Shown here: positions 44,596 to 52,880 of the stretch, one piece after another
Numbering within the stretch: the first letter of the stretch is position 1
Layout of the letters: every line of letters begins with the position of its first letter
Assembly: GCA_965216205.1 (NCBI GenBank)
Contig: OZ244139.1
Location: 2,294,001 to 2,358,000 of the forward strand
DNA: 64,000 nt
Reading direction: 5' to 3'
Source: CADEDH01 sp965216205
GTDB taxonomy: Bacteria > Actinomycetota > Acidimicrobiia > Acidimicrobiales > SZUA-35
The notes under the pieces: generated by a model
What the model was told of the DNA's origin: nothing
Database searches by the model: none
Seen by the model: the letters and a program-made list of their open reading frames with translations, nothing else
Translations under genes and position numbers: made by a program

Positions 44596-45303
44596 ATGGG
44601 CCACACGGCGACCGCGACCACATCGGCCGGCACGGTCCGGGTGGTGTTCACCGATCGGACCGACGGTGACTTCTCGATCCATGGTGACCCCCGAGCGCTC
44701 ACCGCGAGCCGTCGGTCGGTGATCGACCGGCCGTGGACGTGGCTCCGGCAGGTGCACGGCAGCGATGTCGTCGAGGTCAGCCGGGCTGGCCAGTGGGCCG
44801 GCGCCGAGGCCGACGGGGCCGTGACCACCACGCCCGGCGTCCCGCTGGCGGTCATGACCGCCGATTGCGCCCCCGTCGTCCTCATCGCTGAGCGGGGTCT
44901 CGCGGTCGTGCACGCCGGTTGGCGGGGGCTCGTCGCCGGCATCGTGGAGACGGCGGCCCTGCGGTTGGCCGACGCGGGAGGGGGCGCACCGCTCCGATCG
45001 CTGATCGGCCCCTGTATCAACCCGGGGGCCTACGAGTTCTCGGAGCGCGACCTCGCTCGAGCCGTAGAACGGCTCGGCTCGTCGGTGCGTTCGGAGACCG
45101 CCCGGGGCACCCCAGCGCTCGATGTCCCCGCCGCCGTGGTCGCAGCCTGCGGGCGGGCCGGTTGGCCCGCCCCGCCCGAGGTACCGCCGTGCACGAGCGA
45201 CGAGCGATGGTTCAGCCACCGGACCAGGGGCGAGCCGGGCCGGCAGGCCACGGTCGCGTGGCTCGAGCCGCCGGGCGGGTCATCGCCTGGGGAGACGTCG
45301 TGA
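44596..45303 (+). CDS. pgeF: PgeF/YfiH-type laccase-domain protein (purine nucleoside phosphorylase / peptidoglycan editing)
   Basis: This 235-aa protein of the multicopper polyphenol oxidase family has WTWLRQVHGSDVVEV, VMTADCAPVVLIAERGLAVV, HAGWRGLVAGIVETAAL, LIGPCINPGAYEFSE and RWFSHRTRGEPGRQATVAWL. The conserved His, Cys and His bind zinc. Homologues act as purine nucleoside phosphorylases, and E. coli PgeF removes miscoded residues from peptidoglycan precursors. It overlaps yggS by 4 bases, the normal actinobacterial order after ftsZ. Confidence 0.88.
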   Translation: MGHTATATTSAGTVRVVFTDRTDGDFSIHGDPRALTASRRSVIDRPWTWLRQVHGSDVVEVSRAGQWAGAEADGAVTTTPGVPLAVMTADCAPVVLIAERGLAVVHAGWRGLVAGIVETAALRLADAGGGAPLRSLIGPCINPGAYEFSERDLARAVERLGSSVRSETARGTPALDVPAAVVAACGRAGWPAPPEVPPCTSDERWFSHRTRGEPGRQATVAWLEPPGGSSPGETS

Positions 45304-45983
45304 ACGAGGCCGGGCTGCCGACCGTCGAGACGATCCGGGAGCGGGCGCTCGAGGTCGGGCAGCGCATCGAGGCGGTCGCCGACGGCAGGAACGTCACGAT
45401 GGTGGCTGTCACCAAGGCGCACCCGGTCGAGTTGGCGGTACGGGCGGTCTCCGCCGGCCTCGTCGATCTCGGTGAGAACTATGCCCAGGAGCTCGCGGCG
45501 AAGGCTCCGGTCCTCGCGGGCGGCGGCGAGCACCGCTGGCACTTCATCGGTGGTCTCCAGCGCAACAAGGTGAAGCTCCTCGCGGGATCGGTGGCGCTGT
45601 GGCAGACGGTCGACCGGGAGGCGCTGGCCGTCGAGATCGCCAAGCGGGCTCCCGGTGCCGCAGTTCTCGTCCAGGTGAACACGACCGGCGAGCAGCAGAA
45701 GAGCGGCTGCGAGCCCCGACACGCCCCGCACCTCGTCGGCGCCGCACGAGCAGTCGGGCTCGACGTACGCGGACTGATGACCGTGGGCCCGACCGACCCG
45801 AGCCTCGATCCGCGCCCGTGCTTCGCGGCGCTCCGGACGCTGGCCGAACGGCTCGAGCTTCCCGAGTTGTCCATGGGGATGTCGGCCGACTTCGAGCTCG
45901 CGGTGGCCGAGGGGGCAACGATCGTCCGCGTCGGTTCCGTGCTGTTCGGTGCCCGCCCTGGCCCGACCATGCCGAGGAGCTGA
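45300..45983 (+). CDS. YggS/PLPBP-type pyridoxal phosphate homeostasis protein
   Basis: This 227-aa alanine-racemase-fold protein has the PLP Lys in MVAVTKAHPVELAVRAVSAG, DLGENYAQELAAK, WHFIGGLQRNKVKLLAGSVA, LVQVNTTGEQQKSGCEPRHA, LMTVGPTDPS and LSMGMSADFELAVAEGATIV followed by RVGSVLFG. It controls free PLP levels rather than catalysing a reaction. GTG 45300 overlaps the pgeF stop. Confidence 0.92.
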   Translation: MNEAGLPTVETIRERALEVGQRIEAVADGRNVTMVAVTKAHPVELAVRAVSAGLVDLGENYAQELAAKAPVLAGGGEHRWHFIGGLQRNKVKLLAGSVALWQTVDREALAVEIAKRAPGAAVLVQVNTTGEQQKSGCEPRHAPHLVGAARAVGLDVRGLMTVGPTDPSLDPRPCFAALRTLAERLELPELSMGMSADFELAVAEGATIVRVGSVLFGARPGPTMPRS

Positions 45984-46049
45984 GGGCTGGTTCACTAGAC
46001 TCGGTTCGAGCACCTCGGCGCACCTTCCTGGAGCGCAAGGAGAGACCAG

Positions 46050-47036
46050 ATGTCAGTGCTTCGGAACGTTCTCACCTATATGGGCCTCGGACCTGACGAG
46101 GACTACGAAGACGGCTATCTCAATGACGACGAGCCCGAGATCGACCTCACCGACGGCTCGGGGCCGCAGTCGTCCAGGGCCCGGCCTGAGCGAACGTCGG
46201 CCCGATCTGCGGTCACCCGACCGGCGCCCCGGCGTCGCCAGGGCCGACACGACCGAGTCGACGGTGACCCCGCCGCCACCGGTGAGGATGACGGGCGGAG
46301 CGGGCATCGGTCCGGGTCGGACCGGGATCCCCACGCCCAACGGGAGCGTCCGGGCTGGTTGGCGGCCCCGACCCCCCGTGCCGCCCGCCCGGAGAGCGAT
46401 GAGCGGCGGCGCGACCGCGCGTCCGCTGATTCGGCGGCGGCCGCCGAACCCGGCGAGGCGGCCGGCGCGACCCGGGACCGCAATCGTCCCGGCGTCGACA
46501 GGGAGCCCCCGGCGCCGAGCCGGGAAGACCGTGCCGGCGATCGTGGCGGCGCTACCGCCCGCCGGGGCGCCCACGACGCCGATCGACCGAGGCACGGCAC
46601 TCGTGATCCCGTCCACGAGGAACGCGATCGACCGCTCCGAGCGGTGCCGGTCGACCAGCGGGACGATCCTGCGATGGGTGACGGCCTCACCGTGCAGCCG
46701 ATCGCCGTGACGACCCCCGACCCGGTCCCGGAGCCCGAGCTCGAGCCGACGCCGAGGTTGGTACCGCCGAGGACGTTGGCCCCCCGCTCGTTCGCCGATG
46801 CCAAGGAGCTCGCCGACACGTACAAGTCGACCGTGCCCCTGGTCATGGACCTGCAGGGAGTCGACCGGGACCTCGCCCGCCGACTCATCGACTTCGCCAG
46901 CGGGATCTGCTACGCCCTGGACGGCAGCATGGAGAAGCTCGCACCGCAGGTCTTCCTCCTCACGCCGATCGGGGTCGACGTCTCCGAGGACGACCGCCGC
47001 CGACTCGCAGCGCGGCGCCCCACCGAGCGAAGCTGA
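46050..47036 (+). CDS. sepF: Cell division protein SepF with extended linker
   Basis: This 328-aa FtsZ membrane anchor has an N-terminal amphipathic helix (SVLRNVLTYMGLGPDEDYED) and a C-terminal SepF domain (LAPRSFADAKELADTYKSTV, PLVMDLQGVDRDLARRLIDF, ASGICYALDGSMEKLAPQVF, LLTPIGVDVS). Between them, about residues 40-235 are a disordered Arg/Asp/Pro/Ala-rich linker, so the protein is much longer than common SepF proteins (about 150-220 aa). AAGGAGA precedes ATG 46050, and a TAGACT (45996-46001) upstream is a possible -10. Confidence 0.92.
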   Translation: MSVLRNVLTYMGLGPDEDYEDGYLNDDEPEIDLTDGSGPQSSRARPERTSARSAVTRPAPRRRQGRHDRVDGDPAATGEDDGRSGHRSGSDRDPHAQRERPGWLAAPTPRAARPESDERRRDRASADSAAAAEPGEAAGATRDRNRPGVDREPPAPSREDRAGDRGGATARRGAHDADRPRHGTRDPVHEERDRPLRAVPVDQRDDPAMGDGLTVQPIAVTTPDPVPEPELEPTPRLVPPRTLAPRSFADAKELADTYKSTVPLVMDLQGVDRDLARRLIDFASGICYALDGSMEKLAPQVFLLTPIGVDVSEDDRRRLAARRPTERS

Positions 47037-47057
47037 CAACGGTACGATCGGTCGGCG

Positions 47058-47309
47058 ATGCGCCTCGTTTGTATCCTTCTGCTGGCCTTCCAGTTGGTCT
47101 TCCTGCTCCGCATGGTGATGTCGTTCTTCCCCATCAGCACCGGCTCACCGACCGGCCGATTCCGCGATCTGGTCGTGGTACTCACCGATCCGGTCGTACT
47201 TCCGCTCCGCCGGAGCCTTCCCCCGTTGCCGGGCGCGATGGCGGGCTTCGGCCTCGCAGAGATCCTGGTCCTGATCGGGATCTCGATCCTGGTGCGGTTC
47301 ATCTGCTAG
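47058..47309 (+). CDS. YggT-family small membrane protein
   Basis: This 83-aa protein has two membrane helices (RLVCILLLAFQLVFLLRMVM and MAGFGLAEILVLIGISILVR) flanking the family segment VVVLTDPVVLPLRRSLPP. YggT proteins stand between sepF and divIVA in many Gram-positives. The role in the envelope or division is unclear. Confidence 0.88.
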   Translation: MRLVCILLLAFQLVFLLRMVMSFFPISTGSPTGRFRDLVVVLTDPVVLPLRRSLPPLPGAMAGFGLAEILVLIGISILVRFIC

Positions 47310-47372
47310 TACCAGCTTCGCGCTGCTTGGCGTTGGCGATATCACCTGGTGCGAGCTGCGTGTCTTGGGGGC

Positions 47373-47378
47373 TAGATT
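47373..47378 (+). promoter_or_regulatory. Candidate -10 for a leaderless divIVA transcript
   Basis: TAGATT ends 6 bases before ATG 47385, so a start site at the usual distance would be the A of the ATG itself. No Shine-Dalgarno lies at a suitable distance. Leaderless mRNAs of form TAnnnT-N6-ATG are frequent in actinobacteria. Confidence 0.4.
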
Positions 47379-47384
47379 GATCCG

Positions 47385-48593
47385 ATGGCCCAGCAAAGCG
47401 ACAAACTTCGGCTGCTTCGGAGGATCCCGGACATCCGATTCGAGGAGGAGTCGAGGGGTTACAGCAAGGACCAGGTCGACCGTGTGCTGGCCAACCTTGC
47501 ACCGCTCGCAGACGAGATCGAGAAGCTGCAGGCGCGGCTCTCCGAAGCGGAGACTCGAGCAGCCTCGGCCGAGGCTCGCCTGATCGAGGCGCGGAGTCCG
47601 TCGCAGACGCCGTCGCCACCGGGGGCGCCCCCCGCCCCCATGCCCGACTTCGACGAGACGCTTCGCAACACGCTGGTCAACGCGCAGCGAACCGCCGACA
47701 CCACGGTCAAGGAGGCGCAGGAGGAGGCTGAACGCCTGCGCAACGAGGCCGAGTTCCAGTCGAACGCCCTCTTGGCCGATGCCCGCGAGCAGGCCACCGA
47801 GATGACGAGCGAGGCGGTCGCCCACCGTGAGCGGCTGCTGGCCGAAGCGGCAGCCGAGCGGGCCAAGATGCTCGACACGGCCAAGGAGGAGGCTCAGCAG
47901 CGGGTCAACGCGGTCGAGGAGGAGCTCGCGCAGGCGCACGAGGCCGAGCGGTCGCGGCTGCTCGAGCAGATCGGGAACCTGCAGCACACCCACGGGCTGC
48001 TGCAAGGTGATGTCGCCCGCTTCGAGCGGCACCTCGAGGCTCGCCGCGCCGACGTCAAGTCGGCGCTCGACGAGCTGAACGCCGTGCTCGACGATCCCGA
48101 GCTGCTCCGGGCCCGGGAGGCGCTGGAGCCGGCCGAGATCGGCGTGGTCGACACGACCGACTACCCGCCGATCGCCGTCGAGGTCGTGGCGCTGCACGAG
48201 CTCGAGGAGGAAGCCGACGCGGCGATCGAGAGCACGACCCGGCCGACCGAGGTGATCGACGCCGACGAGCTGGATCTCGGTCCCGCCGACGACGAGGTCG
48301 AGGTGGCCGACGACCGCGACTACGAGGAAGCCGACGACGACGTCAGCGGCGACGGGTTCGAGACGGCCGACTACGAGGAGGCCGAGCCCGTCTCGGTGGC
48401 GGCCGAGGTGGCAGCGAACGGTGACAGCCAGGTCGTGGACGGCTCCGGACCGCCCCCGCCAACGGGAGATCCGTTCCTCGACGAGCTGCACCGGGCCACC
48501 AACGAGGAGCCGGCGGCGGGCGATCCGATCACCGACTTCCTGGAGGAGGACAACCCCAACCGGGGTGGCGGCTGGTTCGGGCGCCGCAAGTAG
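47385..48593 (+). CDS. divIVA: DivIVA/Wag31-family polar growth and division protein
   Basis: This 402-aa coiled-coil protein has the N-terminal membrane-binding DivIVA domain (IPDIRFEEESRGYSKDQVDR followed by VLANLAPLADEIEKLQARLS), a Pro-rich linker, long coiled coils (RTADTTVKEAQEEAERLRNE and so on, about residues 90-235) and an acidic C-terminus ending NRGGGWFGRRK. DivIVA marks poles and septa and recruits wall synthesis. It is convergent with ileS, 11 bp apart. Confidence 0.9.
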   Translation: MAQQSDKLRLLRRIPDIRFEEESRGYSKDQVDRVLANLAPLADEIEKLQARLSEAETRAASAEARLIEARSPSQTPSPPGAPPAPMPDFDETLRNTLVNAQRTADTTVKEAQEEAERLRNEAEFQSNALLADAREQATEMTSEAVAHRERLLAEAAAERAKMLDTAKEEAQQRVNAVEEELAQAHEAERSRLLEQIGNLQHTHGLLQGDVARFERHLEARRADVKSALDELNAVLDDPELLRAREALEPAEIGVVDTTDYPPIAVEVVALHELEEEADAAIESTTRPTEVIDADELDLGPADDEVEVADDRDYEEADDDVSGDGFETADYEEAEPVSVAAEVAANGDSQVVDGSGPPPPTGDPFLDELHRATNEEPAAGDPITDFLEEDNPNRGGGWFGRRK

Positions 48594-48604
48594 CGTCCGG
48601 CGCG

Positions 48605-51600
48605 CTACCTGACCGGCTCCAGGTCGTAGCCGACGGAGGCGTCGCCCAGCACCTGGCTGTTGGTGAGGCCGTTGGCGTTCCGCTCGCGTACCACGTCGAC
48701 CGCGAGCACCTGTGCCGCCACCCAGGAGAGGTGGGGGTCGAGCGACGCCGCGACCGGTTCGGGAACGTGCAACCGGAGAAGTATCCGGTCGGTGACCGCC
48801 AGGTCGCGCTCCTTGCGCAACTGCTGAATCGACCGGACCAGATCCCTGGCCCGTCCTTCGGCCTCCAGCTCCGGTGACACGTCCGTGTCGAGCGCGACGA
48901 TGGCGTCGTTGCCGGGAAGCGCGGCGGCGGTCACCCCATCGACCGGGTCGAGGGCGAGTTCGAACTCGGCCGGATCGAGCACGTGACCGGCCACGGTGAC
49001 CGTACCGTCGGGGTTCGACGCCCAGTCTCCGGCCTTCGCCGCCTTGATGATCACCTGCACGTCGGGGCCGAGCTTCGGTCCGAGCACCCGACCGTTCGGC
49101 ACCAGGCGGAACGTCCCGAAGCGGGCGACCTCGTCGGTGATCGTCACCGCTTTCACGTTGATCTCGTCGGCCAGGAGGTCGACGAAGGGCTCGATACTGG
49201 CAACGTCGGCGCCGGCGACCGTCGCTGAGGCGAGGGGGAGCCGGACCCGAAGGCCCCGGTCGTCGCGCAGCGACAAGGCGGCCGACGCCACGTCCCGCAG
49301 GCGATCCATCGCGGCGACGAGCTCGGCATCGGGCGGGAGCAGCGCGGCGTCGGGCCAATCCTCGAGGTGGATGCTCGACGTCGACCCGTCGGCCTCGGAC
49401 CCGCCGGTGAGGCCGAGCCAGATCTCCTCCGCCAGCATCGGGAGGAGGGGCGCCACCACCTTCGCAAGGGTGACCAGGACCGTGTAGAGCGTGTCGAGCG
49501 CGTCGGTGTCGAGCGCATCGTCGGACTCCGTGTTCCAGAAGCGCTCCCGACTCCGACGGATGTACCAGTTGGTCAGCGCATCGAGGAAGCCCTGCACCGA
49601 AGCGCAGGCGCCGGCGAGATCGTAGGCATCCAGCGCGGCCTCGACCGTGGTGACGAGCTCGTGGGTCTTGGCGAGGACGTACCGGTCGAGCAGGTTGACC
49701 GACCCGGTGGCGAACGACGCCCGATAGCCCTCGGCGTTCGCGTAGAGCGCGAAGAAGCTGTAGGCGCTCCAGATCGGGTTGATCGTCTGGCGCACGACGT
49801 CCCGCACGTCCGATCCGTCCGTGTCCATCCTCAGGTCCAGGCCACGGAGGATCGGCGAGCTGGCGAAGTACCACCGCAGGGCGTCCGAGCCGACCGTGTC
49901 GAAGATCTCGAGCGGTTCGGTGCGGTTCCCGAGGCGCTTCGAGAGCTTCCGACCCTCGCCGTCGAGCAGCACGCCGTGGCAGATGACATTGGAGAACGCC
50001 GGCTGGTCGAACAGCGCGACCGACAGCACGTGCATCGTGTAGAACCAGCCTCGGGTCTGGGCGATGTACTCCACGATGAAGTCGGCAGGGTTGTGCCGCT
50101 CGAAGAGGTCGACGTTCTCGAACGGGTAGTGGTGCTGGGCGTAGGGCATCGAGCCCGACTCGAACCAGCAGTCGAGGACCTCGGGCACCCGCCGCATCAT
50201 CGACCTCCCGGTCGGGTCGTCGGGGTTGGGTCGTACCAGTTCGTCCACGAACGGGCGGTGGAGGTCGTCGGGGCGGACACCGAAGTCGGCTTCGATCTCG
50301 TCGAGGCTGCCGTACACGTCGGTTCTCGGGTAGGCGGGATCGTCGCTCCGCCAGACGGGGAGCGGCGCGCCCCAGAACCGGTTGCGGCTGATCGACCAGT
50401 CGCGGGCCCCCTCGAGCCACTTGCCGAACTGACCGTCCCGAATGTGGTCGGGGATCCAGTTGATCTTCGCGTTGGCGGCCAGGAGCCGGTCGGTCAGATC
50501 GGTGACCCGCACGTACCACGAGTTGATGGCGCGGTAGATGATCGGCGTGTCGGTCCGCCAGCAGTGGGGATAGTTGTGGTCGTAGGTCTCGTGACGGACG
50601 ACCTTGCCCTGGGCCTTGAGGTCCCGGATCACCTCGGCATTGGCAGCGAAGACGTTCTGGCCCTCGTAGTCGGGTACGTCGCTGGTGAACCGGCCCTCGT
50701 CGTCGACCGGGACCACCAGCTCGATACCGGCCGCTTCGCCGATGCGCTGGTCGTCTTCGCCGAACCCGGGGGCGATGTGGACGACGCCCGTGCCGTCGTC
50801 GGTCTCGACGAAGTCCGCCGCCAGCACCACGAACGCGTTCGGATGGTCGGCGAAGTAGGGCATCAGCGGTAGGAACGATCGACCGGCGAGCTCCGCGCCG
50901 GTGAACCGTGCGAGGATCTCGGGCGAGTCGCCCAACTCTCGGCGGTACCGCTCGAGTGCAGCCTCGGCCACGACGACGGCGCCGCCGTCGGGCCCGTCGC
51001 CCTCGGTCGGAGCGGCGACGGCCACGTACGCCACCTCGGGACCGACCGCCAGCGCGAGGTTCGACGGCAGCGTCCAGGGCGTGGTCGTCCACGCCAGCAG
51101 ATGCAGCCGTCCGGGGTCGCCGTCGACCGGGTCGAGCTCGAAGGCCACGGTCAGCGCCGGATCCTGACGGGGACGGGTGGCGTCGTCGAGGCGGATCTCG
51201 AAGTTGGCGAGCGGCGTCTGCGCGCCCCACGAGTAGGGCATGACCCGCTTCGCCTCGTAGATCAGCCCCTTGTCCCACAGTTGCCGGAACGCCCAGATCA
51301 CCGACTCCATGTACGGCAGATCCATCGTCTTGTAGTCGTTGTCGAAATCGACCCACCGAGCCTGGCGGGTGACGTAGTCTTCCCACTCCGCGGTGTAGCG
51401 AAGGACCGACTCCCGGCACTTCGCGTTGAACTCCGCGATCCCGTAGTCGAGGATCGCAGCCCGACCCGAGACGCCGGTCTCCTTCTCGGTCTCCATCTCC
51501 GCCGGCAGGCCGTGGCAGTCCCAGCCGAAGCGCCGATCGACGCGGTTTCCGCGCATGGTCTGGTAGCGAGGGACGATGTCCTTCACGTAGCCGGTCAGGA

Positions 51601-51811
51601 GGTGGCCGACGTGGGGGAGGCCGTTGGCGAACGGGGGGCCGTCGTTGAAGACGTAGCGGGAGCCACCCTCCTCGTCGCCGGGCCTGTGGGAAACCGACCG
51701 CTCGAAGGTGCCGTCGGCTCGCCAGCGAGCCAGGATGCCGCGCTCGATCGCCGGAAGGTCGGGGCGGGTCGGGACCTCGGGGTAGGGCGCGCGTCGGCCA
51801 TCTGAGCTCAT
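48605..51811 (-). CDS. ileS: Isoleucyl-tRNA synthetase, eukaryote-like type
   Basis: This 1068-aa class I synthetase charges tRNA-Ile. It has the HIGH-type motif FNDGPPFANGLPHVGHLLTG, an editing domain, the KMSKS-type motif GRKLSKRLGN (Lys-Leu-Ser-Lys-Arg), and anticodon-binding helices (FWNTESDDALDTDALDTLYT). The length and the GWDCHGLPAEMETEKETGVS segment fit the second (eukaryote-like) IleRS type also found in mycobacteria, which is intrinsically tolerant to mupirocin. The C-terminal zinc module was not seen. No T-box leader was found upstream. Confidence 0.94.
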   Translation of the reverse strand: MSSDGRRAPYPEVPTRPDLPAIERGILARWRADGTFERSVSHRPGDEEGGSRYVFNDGPPFANGLPHVGHLLTGYVKDIVPRYQTMRGNRVDRRFGWDCHGLPAEMETEKETGVSGRAAILDYGIAEFNAKCRESVLRYTAEWEDYVTRQARWVDFDNDYKTMDLPYMESVIWAFRQLWDKGLIYEAKRVMPYSWGAQTPLANFEIRLDDATRPRQDPALTVAFELDPVDGDPGRLHLLAWTTTPWTLPSNLALAVGPEVAYVAVAAPTEGDGPDGGAVVVAEAALERYRRELGDSPEILARFTGAELAGRSFLPLMPYFADHPNAFVVLAADFVETDDGTGVVHIAPGFGEDDQRIGEAAGIELVVPVDDEGRFTSDVPDYEGQNVFAANAEVIRDLKAQGKVVRHETYDHNYPHCWRTDTPIIYRAINSWYVRVTDLTDRLLAANAKINWIPDHIRDGQFGKWLEGARDWSISRNRFWGAPLPVWRSDDPAYPRTDVYGSLDEIEADFGVRPDDLHRPFVDELVRPNPDDPTGRSMMRRVPEVLDCWFESGSMPYAQHHYPFENVDLFERHNPADFIVEYIAQTRGWFYTMHVLSVALFDQPAFSNVICHGVLLDGEGRKLSKRLGNRTEPLEIFDTVGSDALRWYFASSPILRGLDLRMDTDGSDVRDVVRQTINPIWSAYSFFALYANAEGYRASFATGSVNLLDRYVLAKTHELVTTVEAALDAYDLAGACASVQGFLDALTNWYIRRSRERFWNTESDDALDTDALDTLYTVLVTLAKVVAPLLPMLAEEIWLGLTGGSEADGSTSSIHLEDWPDAALLPPDAELVAAMDRLRDVASAALSLRDDRGLRVRLPLASATVAGADVASIEPFVDLLADEINVKAVTITDEVARFGTFRLVPNGRVLGPKLGPDVQVIIKAAKAGDWASNPDGTVTVAGHVLDPAEFELALDPVDGVTAAALPGNDAIVALDTDVSPELEAEGRARDLVRSIQQLRKERDLAVTDRILLRLHVPEPVAASLDPHLSWVAAQVLAVDVVRERNANGLTNSQVLGDASVGYDLEPVR

Positions 51812-51950
51812 CTCTGCACGATACCGTTGCGACCTTCGCCCTCAGGTTGGGATTCGGTGTGCCCGACGGCGGTGCCCGTTGGTTGTCACGTCATCGTTGC
51901 TCTACACTGCTCCGACCTTCGCACCGACACCTTGGAGGCGGCGTACCGCT

Positions 51951-52076
51951 GGTCACCCTCGAGGGGTGACCGCTCAACTGGGGGATGAAATCGACGACGG
52001 AGTTGATCACATCGGTGAGAAACGGCCATCGACCTCGACGATGGCCGAGTTGCTGCCTAGGCGGGGACGCCTCGGC
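51951..52076 (+). promoter_or_regulatory. Three consecutive strong hairpins in the ileS/traR-like divergent gap
   Basis: Stem 1: GGTCACCC (51951-51958) with GGGTGACC (51964-51971), loop 5. Stem 2: CGGCCATCG (52023-52031) with CGATGGCCG (52039-52047), loop 7. Stem 3: GCCTAGGCG (52055-52063) with CGCCTCGGC (52068-52076), one mismatch. The 312-bp gap 51812-52123 holds no convincing gene; a 35-codon frame (51985-52092) crosses stems 2 and 3. A possible -10 TACACT lies at 51903-51908. The RNA may act as a 5' leader of the gene at 52124, but the function is unknown. Confidence 0.45.
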
Positions 52077-52123
52077 GGTACGGGATCGGTAGCAGGCGAA
52101 GCAGAACCGACAACCAGGGCAGC

Positions 52124-52864
52124 GTGACCAGGATCGTGGCAGCGAAGAAGTCAACGAAGAAGTCAGCGAAGGGCGCAACGAAGAAGAAGTCGGCGGCCAA
52201 GGGTGGCGCAACCCGCGGGTCGACGAAGAAGGGTGGCGCGGCCGGGAAGTCGACCGAGAAGTCGACGACCGCCGCGGCGGCGGGCACGACCAAGAAGGCG
52301 ACCGCGTCGACGAGGAAGTCGACCGCGTCTGGATCCCAATCGAAGAAAGCAGCGTCGAAGAAGTCCGTGTCAAAGAAACAGGCAGCAACGAAGACCGCAA
52401 CGAAGAAGTCCACCAGCAAGTCGGCGTCGAAGGCGGCCGGCCGCAGATCGACCGACGGAGCGGCCGTCAAACGAACCGCTCCCGCCTCGGCCAAGCACCT
52501 CCACGACAAGAAGTGGCTGGCCTCACAACGTGAGGCGCTGTTGGCCGAGCGGGCGAAGTACACCTCCAGCGCTGATCGCCTCGCGGCGGAAGCGGCGGCC
52601 CTGATGGCTGATCGCGAACCCGGCGACGTCCAGTTCGACGAGGAGTCGGGCGAGGGCGACACGATCGCGGTGGAACGCGATCGCGATCTCGCCCTGTCGG
52701 CGGCGGCGAGGCAGGCGGTGGCCGACATCGACGCCGCCCTGGCTCGGCTCGACGAGGGCACCTACGGCCTCTGCATCGCCGGTGACGACGTGATCCCCAA
52801 GGAGCGGCTCGAGGCGATTCCGGAGGCGGCCGTGTGCGTCGAGCACAAGACGTCGATGTTCTGA
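52124..52864 (+). CDS. TraR/DksA-like protein with histone-H1-like N-terminal tail and degenerate zinc finger
   Basis: This 246-aa protein has residues 1-125 dominated by Lys, Ala, Thr and Ser (AAKKSTKKSAKGATKKKSAA, and similar), then a DksA/TraR-type coiled coil (LASQREALLAERAKYTSSAD, ALSAAARQAVADIDAALARL) and the end DEGTYGLCIAGDDVIPKERL. The family finger CxxC-X17-CxxC is reduced to single Cys in YGLCIAG and VCVEHK, so it probably cannot hold zinc normally. In Streptomyces a comparable Lys-rich DksA-like gene precedes lspA. A DNA- or RNA-polymerase-binding role is inferred. The start is GTG 52124; GTG 52136 is possible. Confidence 0.78.
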   Translation: MTRIVAAKKSTKKSAKGATKKKSAAKGGATRGSTKKGGAAGKSTEKSTTAAAAGTTKKATASTRKSTASGSQSKKAASKKSVSKKQAATKTATKKSTSKSASKAAGRRSTDGAAVKRTAPASAKHLHDKKWLASQREALLAERAKYTSSADRLAAEAAALMADREPGDVQFDEESGEGDTIAVERDRDLALSAAARQAVADIDAALARLDEGTYGLCIAGDDVIPKERLEAIPEAAVCVEHKTSMF

Positions 52865-52880
52865 GCGAGGCCGACGGGCG

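Noticed and set aside
47145..51419. Very long open frame antisense to divIVA and shifted within ileS
   Set aside because: Codon bias of the GC-rich true genes keeps other frames open; the translation is Arg/Pro/Gly-rich without any domain, while ileS and divIVA are unmistakable.
51985..52092. 35-codon small gene in the ileS/traR-like gap
   Set aside because: No good ribosome site, no recognisable family, and it runs through two strong hairpins; not listed as a gene.
51812..52120. T-box riboswitch for ileS
   Set aside because: Neither strand shows the TGGNACCGCG core or a convincing specifier stem; only GGTACGCC and GTACCGCC fragments that do not fit.
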